In this document: one piece after another, positions 1 through 7,110 of the stretch
Layout: each line of letters begins with the position of its first letter
Numbering within the stretch: position 1 is the first letter of the stretch
DNA from: JBDTNQ01 sp039933635
GTDB taxonomy: Bacteria; Acidobacteriota; Vicinamibacteria; Vicinamibacterales; SCN-69-37
NCBI GenBank assembly: GCA_039933635.1
Contig: JBDTNQ010000152.1
Coordinates: forward strand, 1 to 7,983
Reading direction: 5' to 3'
Length of the DNA stretch: 7,983 nucleotides
Program-made: the position numbers and the translations under genes
Notes under the pieces: generated by a model
The model's input: only the letters and a program-made list of their open reading frames with translations
Database searches by the model: none
Told to the model about the DNA's origin: nothing

Positions 1-15
1 CCTCAAGCCTTCTTT

Positions 16-1392
16 ATGAACAAGACCGTCGTCCTGAACGTCGTGGGCCTCGCGCCGGCGCTGATCGGATCGGCGACGCCCGCGCTTGCCCGCTGGGCGG
101 CGAACGCCCGCCAGGCGCGCATCAAGCCGGCCTTTCCGGCCGTCACGTGCACGGCGCAAGCGGACTATCTGACCGGCCGCTATCCGTCCGAGCATGGCAT
201 CGTCGGCAACGGGTGGTACTCGCGTGAGGACTGCGAGGTGCGGTTCTGGAAGCAGGCCAATCCGCTGGTTGAGGCGCCGAAGATCTGGGACGCGGCGCGC
301 GCGCACGACGCGACCTTCACGTGCGCGAATCTCTTCTGGTGGTTCAACATGTATTCGACGGTGGACTACGCGGTGACGCCGCGGCCGATGTATCCGGCCG
401 ATGGACGCAAGCTGCCCGACGTCCACACCTATCCCGGCGTCCTTCGAGATGAGCTGCAACACGCGCTCGGGCAGTTTCCACTGTTCGAGTTCTGGGGTCC
501 ACGGACGTCGATTCGCTGTTCGGAATGGATCGCGGCGTCGGCGAAATTCGTCGAACAGAAGCACAACCCGACGCTGACGCTCATCTACCTGCCGCACCTC
601 GACTACAACCTGCAGAAAGTCGGCGTCAACAGCCCGGCGATTCAGGCGGATCTCACCGCCATCGATCGCGTGGTGGGTGATCTCATCCAGTTCTACGAAG
701 GCCGCGGCGCGCGTGTGGTGGTGCTGTCCGAGTACGGGCTGACAGACGTCTCACGGCCCGTCCATCCCAATCGTCTGCTCCGCGAGCACGGACTGATCGC
801 GGTGCGCGAGGAGCAAGGGTGTGAGTTGCTGGACGCCGGCGCCAGCCCAGCGTTCGCCGTGGCCGATCACCAGATCGCGCACGTCTACGTCAACGACCGG
901 TCACGGCTTGCGGAGGTTCGACGCGTGCTCGAAGCGCTGCCCGGCGTCGAACAGGTGCTGGGGGCCACCGAAAAGGCGGACGCGCACATCGATCACGCGC
1001 GCGCCGGCGATCTCATCGCCGTCGCCAACGCCGACTCGTGGTTCACCTATTACTACTGGAACGACGACGCAAAGGCGCCGGACTTCGCACGGACGGTGGA
1101 CATCCACCGCAAGCCGGGCTACGACCCGGTCGAACTGTTCCTCGATCCGGCGATCAAAGTACCGCCCGTGACCGTAGGGTGGAAGCTGTTCAAGCGCAAG
1201 CTCGGCTTTCGCGGCCTGCTGGACGTCATCCCGCTCGATGCCACCCTGGTGCGCGGATCGCATGGGCGATCGAGCGACTGGGACGAGCACGGTCCACTCG
1301 TAATGAGCCGGCAGGCAGACCTGTTCGACAGCGATCGGATGCGATCGGTCGACGTCTTCAGTCTGCTGCTGCGGCACCTCAAGCAGGCTTGA
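16..1392 (+). CDS. Alkaline-phosphatase-superfamily nucleotide pyrophosphatase/phosphodiesterase-like protein, eboF type
   Basis: A 458-residue protein of the nucleotide pyrophosphatase/phosphodiesterase branch of the alkaline phosphatase superfamily. Seen: an N-terminal strand with VVGL at 9-12; FPAVT at 40-44 followed by the TGRYPSEHGIVGN block at 53-65, which places T44 where the family's Thr nucleophile sits; LPHLD ending at D196; LSEYG at 237-241; DHQIAH at 284-289; and SHG at 415-417. Compared with typical members, the first metal Asp is replaced (VVGL instead of a DG motif), the Asp-His pair before the central Gly is E239-Y240, and the His after D196 is Q200. From memory of the family, the protein closely resembles those ending ebo (eboA-F) clusters, where the same substitutions occur, so they are probably a family trait rather than decay. 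No signal peptide is evident, so it is probably cytoplasmic. The ATG at 16 fits the family N-terminus, but only 15 upstream bases are visible, without a ribosome binding site, and the frame is open to the edge. Substrate unknown. Confidence 0.88.
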   Translation: MNKTVVLNVVGLAPALIGSATPALARWAANARQARIKPAFPAVTCTAQADYLTGRYPSEHGIVGNGWYSREDCEVRFWKQANPLVEAPKIWDAARAHDATFTCANLFWWFNMYSTVDYAVTPRPMYPADGRKLPDVHTYPGVLRDELQHALGQFPLFEFWGPRTSIRCSEWIAASAKFVEQKHNPTLTLIYLPHLDYNLQKVGVNSPAIQADLTAIDRVVGDLIQFYEGRGARVVVLSEYGLTDVSRPVHPNRLLREHGLIAVREEQGCELLDAGASPAFAVADHQIAHVYVNDRSRLAEVRRVLEALPGVEQVLGATEKADAHIDHARAGDLIAVANADSWFTYYYWNDDAKAPDFARTVDIHRKPGYDPVELFLDPAIKVPPVTVGWKLFKRKLGFRGLLDVIPLDATLVRGSHGRSSDWDEHGPLVMSRQADLFDSDRMRSVDVFSLLLRHLKQA

Positions 1393-1394
1393 GG
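1377..1394. repeat. Perfect 8-bp inverted repeat across the stop codon of the first gene
   Basis: CCTCAAGC (1377-1384), the two bases AG, then GCTTGAGG (1387-1394). The TGA stop at 1390-1392 is inside the right arm. There is no T-tract, so it is not a classical intrinsic terminator, and the next gene follows closely. The right arm continues as CTTGAGGATCAGG (1388-1400), which recurs in inverse orientation at 2031-2043. Function unknown. Confidence 0.5.
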
Positions 1395-1411
1395 ATCAGG
1401 GCGGAAGAAAC

Positions 1412-2035
1412 ATGCGCTGGGCGCTGATATCGGTTCTGCTTCTCGCGCTCATCCTCGTACCGTTCTTTCTGTTCGAGGATTTCTTCAACACGCTGGCCGC
1501 GCGGTTCGCGAGCGGCGAAGGCTCGTCGTGGTACGCCGCGGTCGGGATCGGCGGACTCCTGGCGTCGGACGTCGTGTTGCCGATTCCCTCCAGCATCGTG
1601 TCGGCGGCGGCCGGCGTCCTCCTGGGATTCGCGGGCGGCACGGCGGTGATTTGGGCCGGCATGACGATGTCGTGCGGGATCGGCTATTGGATTGGCGCGC
1701 GATCAGCCGGGGCTGCGCGGCGATTCGTAGGCGAGCGCGGCCTGGCACGCGCGGCGGCCATTGCTCAACGCTATGGCAGCTTTGCCGTGGTGCTCTGCCG
1801 ACCGATTCCCGTGCTCGCCGAGGCCAGCACCGTTTTCGCCGGGCTGGTCCACGCGCCGCGGCAGCCATTCTTCTGGGCCTGCGCGCTCTCCAACCTTGGC
1901 GTCGCGATGGCCTACGCGGCCGTCGGCGCATTCTCCATGCGCGTGGAGTCGTTTCTCATCGCCTTCGCCGGCGCCCTGGCCCTGCCCGCAATTGGCTTCC
2001 TGGCCGCACGGCTCTGGCTTCGCCCGCCGTCCTGA
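1412..2035 (+). CDS. VTT (DedA/TVP38-like) domain integral membrane protein
   Basis: A 207-residue membrane protein with the layout of the VTT (formerly SNARE-associated/DedA) family. Visible segments: an N-terminal membrane helix at about 4-22; a first half with LPIPSSIV at 56-63 running into a glycine/alanine-rich helix to about 80 and GYWIG at 91-95; a second half with RPIPVLAEAST at 130-140, then AGL; and C-terminal helices at about 153-172 and 181-200. The paired P-I-P segments match the two re-entrant hairpins known in the family. Characterised members act as lipid scramblases or as undecaprenyl-phosphate flippases; which, if either, applies here cannot be read off. D53 sits about where DedA proteins often have Glu. 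The ATG at 1412 has a good ribosome binding site (GGCGGAAG ending at 1407, 4-nt spacing) and starts 19 nt after the preceding stop, so the two genes are probably co-transcribed. Confidence 0.85.
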   Translation: MRWALISVLLLALILVPFFLFEDFFNTLAARFASGEGSSWYAAVGIGGLLASDVVLPIPSSIVSAAAGVLLGFAGGTAVIWAGMTMSCGIGYWIGARSAGAARRFVGERGLARAAAIAQRYGSFAVVLCRPIPVLAEASTVFAGLVHAPRQPFFWACALSNLGVAMAYAAVGAFSMRVESFLIAFAGALALPAIGFLAARLWLRPPS

Positions 2036-2043
2036 TCCTCAAG
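2031..2043. repeat. 13-bp repeat, inverse copy of 1388-1400, over the stop of the VTT gene
   Basis: CCTGATCCTCAAG at 2031-2043 is the exact reverse complement of 1388-1400. With one mismatch, three more bases on its left (2027-2029) also pair. Both copies cover a TGA stop codon (1390-1392 and 2033-2035), so the pair brackets the VTT gene. The window's first ten bases, CCTCAAGCCT, are likewise the exact reverse complement of 1385-1394. One 13-bp match in a window this size is near chance level; the position at gene junctions is what stands out. Confidence 0.4.
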
Positions 2044-2132
2044 GCAGCGCAGCCCCTGACCGACCGTTCCGTATTGAACGGCGTCGCTTCGCAGGCTCGT
2101 GACACCATCGGCGACGATTGGACACGAGCGGA
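2036..2132 (+). promoter_or_regulatory. Intergenic gap with a CCGTTC-N6-GAACGG palindrome
   Basis: The largest gap on the plus strand. It holds a perfect 6-bp inverted repeat, CCGTTC (2064-2069) and GAACGG (2076-2081), with a 6-base spacer. TTGAAC at 2074-2079 resembles a -35 hexamer and overlaps the right arm, but no convincing -10 lies 16-18 bases downstream. The palindrome could be an operator or a small RNA hairpin in the 3' UTR of the VTT gene. There is no T-tract, so a strong intrinsic terminator is unlikely. A 6-bp palindrome arises by chance fairly often in a gap of this length. Confidence 0.25.
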
Positions 2133-3725
2133 ATGCCCTCAGAGCCATTGACGTCTCAATCGGGATCCTCTGCCATCGCCCGTACATGGCAGCCCATCGC
2201 ATCTACGGCCGCCTGGCTCAGCCTGTTCGCCGTGAATGTTCTCGGGATCCTTCCGTGGGCGCGGATCAAGTTTCCCGTCGTGGATCTTGCGGACATGGTC
2301 TACGGAGTGCGCCGCCTCCAACTCGGCTACGTGCCGTACAGGGACACGTTCACGCACCACTTCCTGGGGTACATCCTCCCGTTTTACGCGCTGGGATCGA
2401 TCGTCAGCCTGACTCCCCTGGTCCTCAAGATAGCGGGCGTGTGCTTCAACTTCGCCACCGCGGTGCTCTTGTGGTTGCTCCTGCGAGATGTGGCCGACCG
2501 GCGAACGGCGTGGCTCGGCGCCTTTCTCACCGTCACCGTGGGCTGGTTCTGGAGCTGGCAGGGCGCCGCGTTCAATGTCCAGTCCTGTCTCGCCCCGCTC
2601 GTGGCCGCCGAGTTGCTGCTGGTCGTCCGAGCCTGCCTCTGGCAGCGTCCCGCCTGGCTCTACGCCGCCTCCTGCCTGGCCGGAGTGCTCCTGACTTTCG
2701 ATCAACGTGCCGCGGCGTTCGCCCTTCCGGGGATCGCGTCATGGTTCCTCGTCCGCCACTTTCGCCGCTGGACGACCACGTCGCTGGCGATCCTGCTGTT
2801 CCTGCTCGCCCCAGGTGTCTGTCTTGGTCTGCTGTGGTGGGCCGGGGCATGGCGCGACTTCGTCGATCAAACGCTCGTGTTTCCGCTGTTCTATCGAAAC
2901 CAGGGCGTGCCGGTCGACGTGGGCCAGTTTCTCTCCGCGTGGTTCGGCACGTGGCTTGGCGCAGAACGCATCGTCATTCCGATATTCATCCTTGGACTGG
3001 GCATCGCCCTGCTGCGCGAACGCCGCCGCGCCATCACCACGACATGGCTCACGGCGTGCGCCGCGGCCGCGCTCGCGGTGGCGATCGGTGGACGGCCCTA
3101 TCCCAACTACTTCATCTCACTCGCGCCAATAACGATTGTCGTGGTCAGTCTGATTCCCTGGTATCTCCGGCCGTGGTCCGATGCCGCCAGTGGCGCCGCG
3201 CGCGTCGCGCTCGTCTCCCTCGGACTGTTTTGCGCGCTGCGCCCCATGGTCCTGCTGGCGGTCACTGGCTCGGTCACTCTGGCAGGAAGCGAGCAGACGC
3301 TCGATGCGGCCTCGGCCTATCTGCGAAACGAAACGACGCCGAACGATGGCGTGCTCGTCTGGGGCTATGCGCCACAGATCTACGTCATGAGCGACAGATT
3401 CCGCACTTTCCGCGATGCTGGACTGCTGTCTGTCGGGGGCGGGAACTTCGCCTCGATGTCGGGCGACGGCCGGCTGCCGCACATGGTCCACGAGTTCGAT
3501 CGGTACCTGGCCGAGACTCCGCCAAAGGTCATCGTCGTTTACACGATGACGACGGGCGCCTGTGCGGGGATGACGCCGATTCTGCATAACCTGGACTACG
3601 AGCACGCCGCGTATCTGCAGGGATTTCGGGACTTCATCGCGAGGTCCTATCACTCCGCCCTCATCGTCCGTGGCAAATGCGACCGCGCCGAACTCCTCGT
3701 TCGCCAGAGTTTCGGCGTGAGGTGA
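2133..3725 (+). CDS. GT-C fold (GT39/ArnT-like) membrane glycosyltransferase
   Basis: A 530-residue polytopic membrane protein with roughly eleven to thirteen hydrophobic helices between 24 and 380 and a soluble, presumably periplasmic, C-terminal part at about 385-530. After the first helix comes the outer loop with VVDLADM at 49-55 and GYVPYRDTF at 65-73, the usual GT-C site for the catalytic acid; D51 is the best candidate. GRPYPNYF at 320-327 and the C-terminal pattern around VWGYAPQIYVMSDR (409-422) are typical of bacterial ArnT/GT39-like proteins. Such enzymes move a sugar from a polyprenyl-phosphate donor to a lipid, protein or glycan at the outer membrane face; donor and acceptor are not identifiable here. 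In the outer loop it aligns with the minus-strand gene at 3776-5611, keeping the Asp but lacking the adjacent Glu. Start: ATG 2133 has GAGCGGA directly upstream; an in-frame TTG at 2118 has no ribosome binding site. The gene may follow the VTT gene or have its own promoter. Confidence 0.8.
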   Translation: MPSEPLTSQSGSSAIARTWQPIASTAAWLSLFAVNVLGILPWARIKFPVVDLADMVYGVRRLQLGYVPYRDTFTHHFLGYILPFYALGSIVSLTPLVLKIAGVCFNFATAVLLWLLLRDVADRRTAWLGAFLTVTVGWFWSWQGAAFNVQSCLAPLVAAELLLVVRACLWQRPAWLYAASCLAGVLLTFDQRAAAFALPGIASWFLVRHFRRWTTTSLAILLFLLAPGVCLGLLWWAGAWRDFVDQTLVFPLFYRNQGVPVDVGQFLSAWFGTWLGAERIVIPIFILGLGIALLRERRRAITTTWLTACAAAALAVAIGGRPYPNYFISLAPITIVVVSLIPWYLRPWSDAASGAARVALVSLGLFCALRPMVLLAVTGSVTLAGSEQTLDAASAYLRNETTPNDGVLVWGYAPQIYVMSDRFRTFRDAGLLSVGGGNFASMSGDGRLPHMVHEFDRYLAETPPKVIVVYTMTTGACAGMTPILHNLDYEHAAYLQGFRDFIARSYHSALIVRGKCDRAELLVRQSFGVR

Positions 3726-3742
3726 ACATCGTCGGTGCCGTG

Positions 3743-3759
3743 CGGCCTCGTGCGAGCCG
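3743..3759. terminator. Possible bidirectional hairpin between convergent genes
   Basis: In the 50 nt between two convergent stop codons (3725 and 3778), CGG-C-CTC (3743-3749) can pair with GAG-CCG (3754-3759) around a GTGC loop, with one bulged C. It is GC-rich and would work on both strands, but neither side has a T-tract, so termination is suggested mainly by position. Confidence 0.25.
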
Positions 3760-3775
3760 TCATCCGCTACGTGCA

Positions 3776-5611
3776 TCATTGGAATCGGACGACGAAGCGC
3801 CCGATACGACGCGATGAAGGGAAGCGCTGCTCGAGAAGCGCCAGGACAGCGGGCTCAAACGGCTTCGAGAACAACGGCGCCGTGTTGATGACCACAGCGC
3901 GGATGGGTGCGCGGGCCAGCAGCGCGCTGGTCCACGGAACATCCAGCTGATCCGGAGTCAGAAACTCGAAGATGATCCGCGTGGGATTCTGAAAACCCGA
4001 GAGGAAATACACCTCGGGACAGTCGGGGCCCGCGTAGATCGTCCCGCCAGCCGCGTGCTGGCGAAGGACCCGGACGAGTTCTTCATACACGTTCGCGTCC
4101 TCGGCCGGCACGCGCAGGCCTCCCCGGTCGATGTCGAGGCGGCCCTGGGGGGCATAGGGGATGAACGCGGTTCCGAGATTCCAGCCGTACGATCGGTTGA
4201 CGAAGACGATCGCGAATGCGAGGAAGAAGATGGCCACCACCGCGTGCGCGTGGCGGGGGGCCTGGGGCTGGCCAGCGACGAGCGCGGCGATGGCCAACAC
4301 GGCGATCGGTGCGCCGTAGCAGAAATACGTTGGCGTCGTGTACGGGAACTGCACCAGTGCGAGGAACGCCGACATCACCACCAGCAGGACCGCTCCGGCG
4401 CGTTGTGGCGGCGGCCAGGACGCGTCGACGTTTCGTTCGCGAAGCATCCAGACGAGCGTGCCCGCGGCGAGGAGCGGAACCGATCGAACAATCGCCCAGG
4501 TGACGCGGTAGGGCATCGGCATCGTACTGGCGTAGACCAGCATGCCCAATCCCAGTGCGAGGAGCGTCGGCAACAGCCACCGCCGCCGCGGACCGGATGG
4601 CTGACGCGCCACGAGCAATACGAAGTACGGCAGGGCCAGACCGAGGACGGTGATCGGCGGCGGATCAATGCTCGCCTCAGTCAGACGCCGCGTCGGCAAC
4701 ACGAACACGCCTCGCATCAGATCGTCCACGGCGCCGTTGTGCCAGTACCACAGCAGAAACGCGCCAGTCGGAAGGGCAACGCCCAATAGGAACGGCCACA
4801 TCAGCGTAAACAGTGAACGTGTCCGAGCGACCACGCTTCCCCTGCCGGCCGCCCGCTCCCGCCAGATCACAAAGATGCTCACCACGAGCGCCGGCAAGAA
4901 CACGGGAAGGAACTGTGGCCGCGCGATCGCCGCCCAGAATCCGCGCGGAATCAGGAGGAACAGGATCACGACGGGCGTCGCGAGCACCAGCCAGAATCTC
5001 GACCGCGGGGCGCCGGGAACCACGCGGACCGGAGCCTGAAACTGCTCGAGGTAAACCAGAAAGAGCAGGGACGCCAGGACGTAGTAGAGCCCAGTGATCT
5101 TCATCAGGATCGACACGCCGCCCCATCCACCGGCGACAACGAGCCATGCGCGGTGGCCCGTATCAAGATGTCTGAGAAGGGCCAGAAGGCCAAACGTCGC
5201 GAAGAACAGCGTGTACCACGAGGGCAGACCCGCGAAGTAGTTGGGCACACTCCATGCGACCACCAGCGCCACGGTGATCATGGCACCCCACCCGGGCGTG
5301 AGACGCCACGCAATGTTCGAGGCCGCTGCCACGAACGCCATGAAGCAGCCGAACAGCATCCACCGTGGCGCCAGCAGGTTGACGCCCGACACGCGCATCG
5401 CTGCCGCATCCAGATAACTGAGACCGCCCGTGTAGACCTCGTCGAAGTCCCGGTGCGGAATCTCTCCTCGAAGCGTGCGCTCCGCGCTTTGCCCGATCGT
5501 GCCTTCGTCGTGTGCGATCCATCCCCGGGTGACAAACGGCGCGGTATAGGCGGCACAAGCGACCCACAGGACGAACGCCGCCAGCCGGGTAAATCGCGTC
5601 TGGGTCAGCAC
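3776..5611 (-). CDS. GT-C fold (ArnT/GT39-like) membrane glycosyltransferase
   Basis: A 611-residue polytopic protein read from GTG 5611. The first helix (about 8-27) leads to an outer loop with AHDEG at 33-37 and IPHRDFDEVYTGG at 51-63; the D35-E36 pair is the expected GT-C catalytic acid site. About a dozen more helices run to about 472, including SVPNYFAGLPSWYT (121-134) and TTPTYFCYG (425-433). A soluble C-terminal part at about 485-611 carries GTIYAGPDCPEVYFLSG (523-539), a pattern typical of this family. Expected role: sugar transfer from polyprenyl phosphate at the periplasmic face; substrate unknown. Start: the frame is open up to 5950, but that stretch lies out of frame over the end of the preceding gene and is Arg/Pro-rich without family features. 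GTG 5611 lies two bases after that gene's TAG (5616-5614) and begins just before the first helix. No clear ribosome binding site is present, so translation probably depends on reinitiation from the upstream gene. Confidence 0.8.
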   Translation of the reverse strand: MLTQTRFTRLAAFVLWVACAAYTAPFVTRGWIAHDEGTIGQSAERTLRGEIPHRDFDEVYTGGLSYLDAAAMRVSGVNLLAPRWMLFGCFMAFVAAASNIAWRLTPGWGAMITVALVVAWSVPNYFAGLPSWYTLFFATFGLLALLRHLDTGHRAWLVVAGGWGGVSILMKITGLYYVLASLLFLVYLEQFQAPVRVVPGAPRSRFWLVLATPVVILFLLIPRGFWAAIARPQFLPVFLPALVVSIFVIWRERAAGRGSVVARTRSLFTLMWPFLLGVALPTGAFLLWYWHNGAVDDLMRGVFVLPTRRLTEASIDPPPITVLGLALPYFVLLVARQPSGPRRRWLLPTLLALGLGMLVYASTMPMPYRVTWAIVRSVPLLAAGTLVWMLRERNVDASWPPPQRAGAVLLVVMSAFLALVQFPYTTPTYFCYGAPIAVLAIAALVAGQPQAPRHAHAVVAIFFLAFAIVFVNRSYGWNLGTAFIPYAPQGRLDIDRGGLRVPAEDANVYEELVRVLRQHAAGGTIYAGPDCPEVYFLSGFQNPTRIIFEFLTPDQLDVPWTSALLARAPIRAVVINTAPLFSKPFEPAVLALLEQRFPSSRRIGRFVVRFQ

Positions 5612-5613
5612 GT

Positions 5614-7110
5614 CTACGGCCCGGGAAAACAGCGCGGCACGGGCGAGGGACCTGTCACCGCGAGAAACGGCCCACGTCCCGCTCGGGCAAAAATACGCGA
5701 CACCGGACTGGAGAAGATCGGCGTCCAGCCGCGCTCGTTCAGCTCGTGCGCGATCGGCAGTGCACTCGAGACCCAGATGTAGTCCGGGTTCAGCGCCTGG
5801 AGGAACGATGGCGCCGACTCGTCTGCGGCGTAGAGGCGCTGGTGCGCTTGAATCGTGCGATCGAGATACACCGTCTCGCGGCGGCCATCCATCGAGACCT
5901 GGAGCGCCGGACCAAAGTGCCAGATCGCGTACTCGCCCCAGTCGAACCACGTCAGCATGCGGCCTTCAAGGCGGTTCAAGGCAATGAACCGTCCGGCGTC
6001 GGCGTCCGGCGCCCACGCTCCACCGATCGTGATACACCCGACGCTGGGTCGGACAACACCCAACGCCGATGCCAGCATGGCCACAAGCGCCATCACGGTA
6101 ATCGCCATCATGCCGATGCCCGGCCGTGCGCCCGCCGGCTGCTGTTCGCGCGAGGGCCATTGAGCCGACCAGGCGCGACCGGCCGCGGGTGCCAACAAGA
6201 TCGCGACGGCAAGCGCGAGAAATGCGTCGAGCCGGCTCACACGAAACGACGCGAGCGCCGTGAGACCGACGATCACGACGTAGTCGATATGCCGCGGTCG
6301 GCCGCCGCGCGCCAGCGCCACAACGGCGACAAGGCAACTGAGGGCCCACGGCACGCCAAGGATGGCCGGGTGCGTGAGAATGGATCCCCACTCCTGAATG
6401 TCGGCGCGCCCCAACCGTACCGTTTCGGCCAGGAAGCGCCACAGCTCGACGCCGTAGGGATTGATGAGCGTCGCGGCAACGGCCGTAACACCGACCATCG
6501 CCACGAACGCACGCGCTGAATATCTGAGCCGCCGGTCGACGCAGCGGAAGGCCACCCACAAGCCCAGCACACCCAGGCCGACGATCCAACCGCCGTGCAG
6601 GTTGACCCACAGCGCGATCATCGGGGGCACGATCAGGAGCAGCCTTCGTCGCCCCTCGTCGGCGCGCGCGATCACGACCAGCAAAACGGCAAAGAAGAGC
6701 ACCGAGAACAGCTGCGGTCTGATCGAATGGGTACGCCAGTACGTGCCAACGAATGCGAGCACGACAATCCAGAACGTCGCGTGCGATGAGGGGGCGACGT
6801 TTCTGACCTGCCGCCAGACGAGGGCGAGCAGCGCGCTGATGATCAGGAGCTTGAGCAGAATCAGACCGGTCGGGCCGGCGACGCGGTAGGCCTCGGCAAA
6901 GAGGACCTCAGACAGCCATTCGTGGTTGATCCACGGACGATCGCTCGTGAACGAATACTCGTCCACGTGCACGATCGAGCCGGTTCGCACGATGTCCTGC
7001 CCGAAGCGGAGATGGCCCCACAGGTCGGCGTCGGCAGGCGTGCCCACCGCCGCTGTCAGGAGAATCAAGAACAGGCCGAGGCGGACGAGCAATGCCGGTC
7101 CAGCGCGCAC
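5614..7110 (-). CDS. GT-C-like polytopic membrane protein of the DxDLWxHL type
   Basis: A 498-residue membrane protein read from GTG 7110. After an N-terminal helix (about 8-23) comes the outer-loop motif D27-A-D29-L-W-G-H33, followed by HVDEYSFT (48-55) and WINHEWLSE (60-68). Helices follow from about 79 to 312 with WVNLHGGW (168-175), LINPYG (215-220) and QEW (239-241). A further helix (331-353) precedes a soluble C-terminal domain containing TWFDWGEY (387-394) and MDGRRE (407-412). I recognise this as a recurrent bacterial family with GT-C topology and an acidic first outer loop, usually annotated as hypothetical; a glycosyltransferase role is inferred, not proven. It sits between the DUF362 gene (90-nt gap) and a clearer GT-C gene (2-nt gap), suggesting one transcript. 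The longer frame from 7152 adds 14 polar residues without a good ribosome binding site. Confidence 0.78.
   Translation of the reverse strand: MRAGPALLVRLGLFLILLTAAVGTPADADLWGHLRFGQDIVRTGSIVHVDEYSFTSDRPWINHEWLSEVLFAEAYRVAGPTGLILLKLLIISALLALVWRQVRNVAPSSHATFWIVVLAFVGTYWRTHSIRPQLFSVLFFAVLLVVIARADEGRRRLLLIVPPMIALWVNLHGGWIVGLGVLGLWVAFRCVDRRLRYSARAFVAMVGVTAVAATLINPYGVELWRFLAETVRLGRADIQEWGSILTHPAILGVPWALSCLVAVVALARGGRPRHIDYVVIVGLTALASFRVSRLDAFLALAVAILLAPAAGRAWSAQWPSREQQPAGARPGIGMMAITVMALVAMLASALGVVRPSVGCITIGGAWAPDADAGRFIALNRLEGRMLTWFDWGEYAIWHFGPALQVSMDGRRETVYLDRTIQAHQRLYAADESAPSFLQALNPDYIWVSSALPIAHELNERGWTPIFSSPVSRIFARAGRGPFLAVTGPSPVPRCFPGP

Noticed and set aside
901..1377. 158-codon minus-strand open frame
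   Set aside because: Antisense to the conserved C-terminal half of the phosphodiesterase-like gene; nothing supports expression.
2099..3589. 496-codon plus-strand open frame overlapping the GT-C gene
   Set aside because: It runs out of frame across a gene with clear membrane helices and family motifs. Its own product is Arg/Pro-rich with no domain, as expected from GC-rich codons read in the wrong phase.
3117..3779. 220-codon minus-strand open frame
   Set aside because: It lies antisense to the C-terminal half of the GT-C gene; low-complexity charged product without recognisable motifs.
4055..4789. 244-codon plus-strand open frame
   Set aside because: Antisense to a well-supported membrane protein gene; a highly charged product with no domain.
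5612..5950. N-terminal extension of the minus-strand GT-C protein by 113 residues
   Set aside because: It overlaps the conserved C-terminal domain of the preceding gene out of frame and is Arg-rich without family features; the GTG at 5611 fits the first helix.
5996..6014. GGCGTC/CCGGCG near-repeat
   Set aside because: Explained by Ala/Asp/Gly codons (around APDADAG) in the DxDLWxHL-type gene; not an independent repeat.
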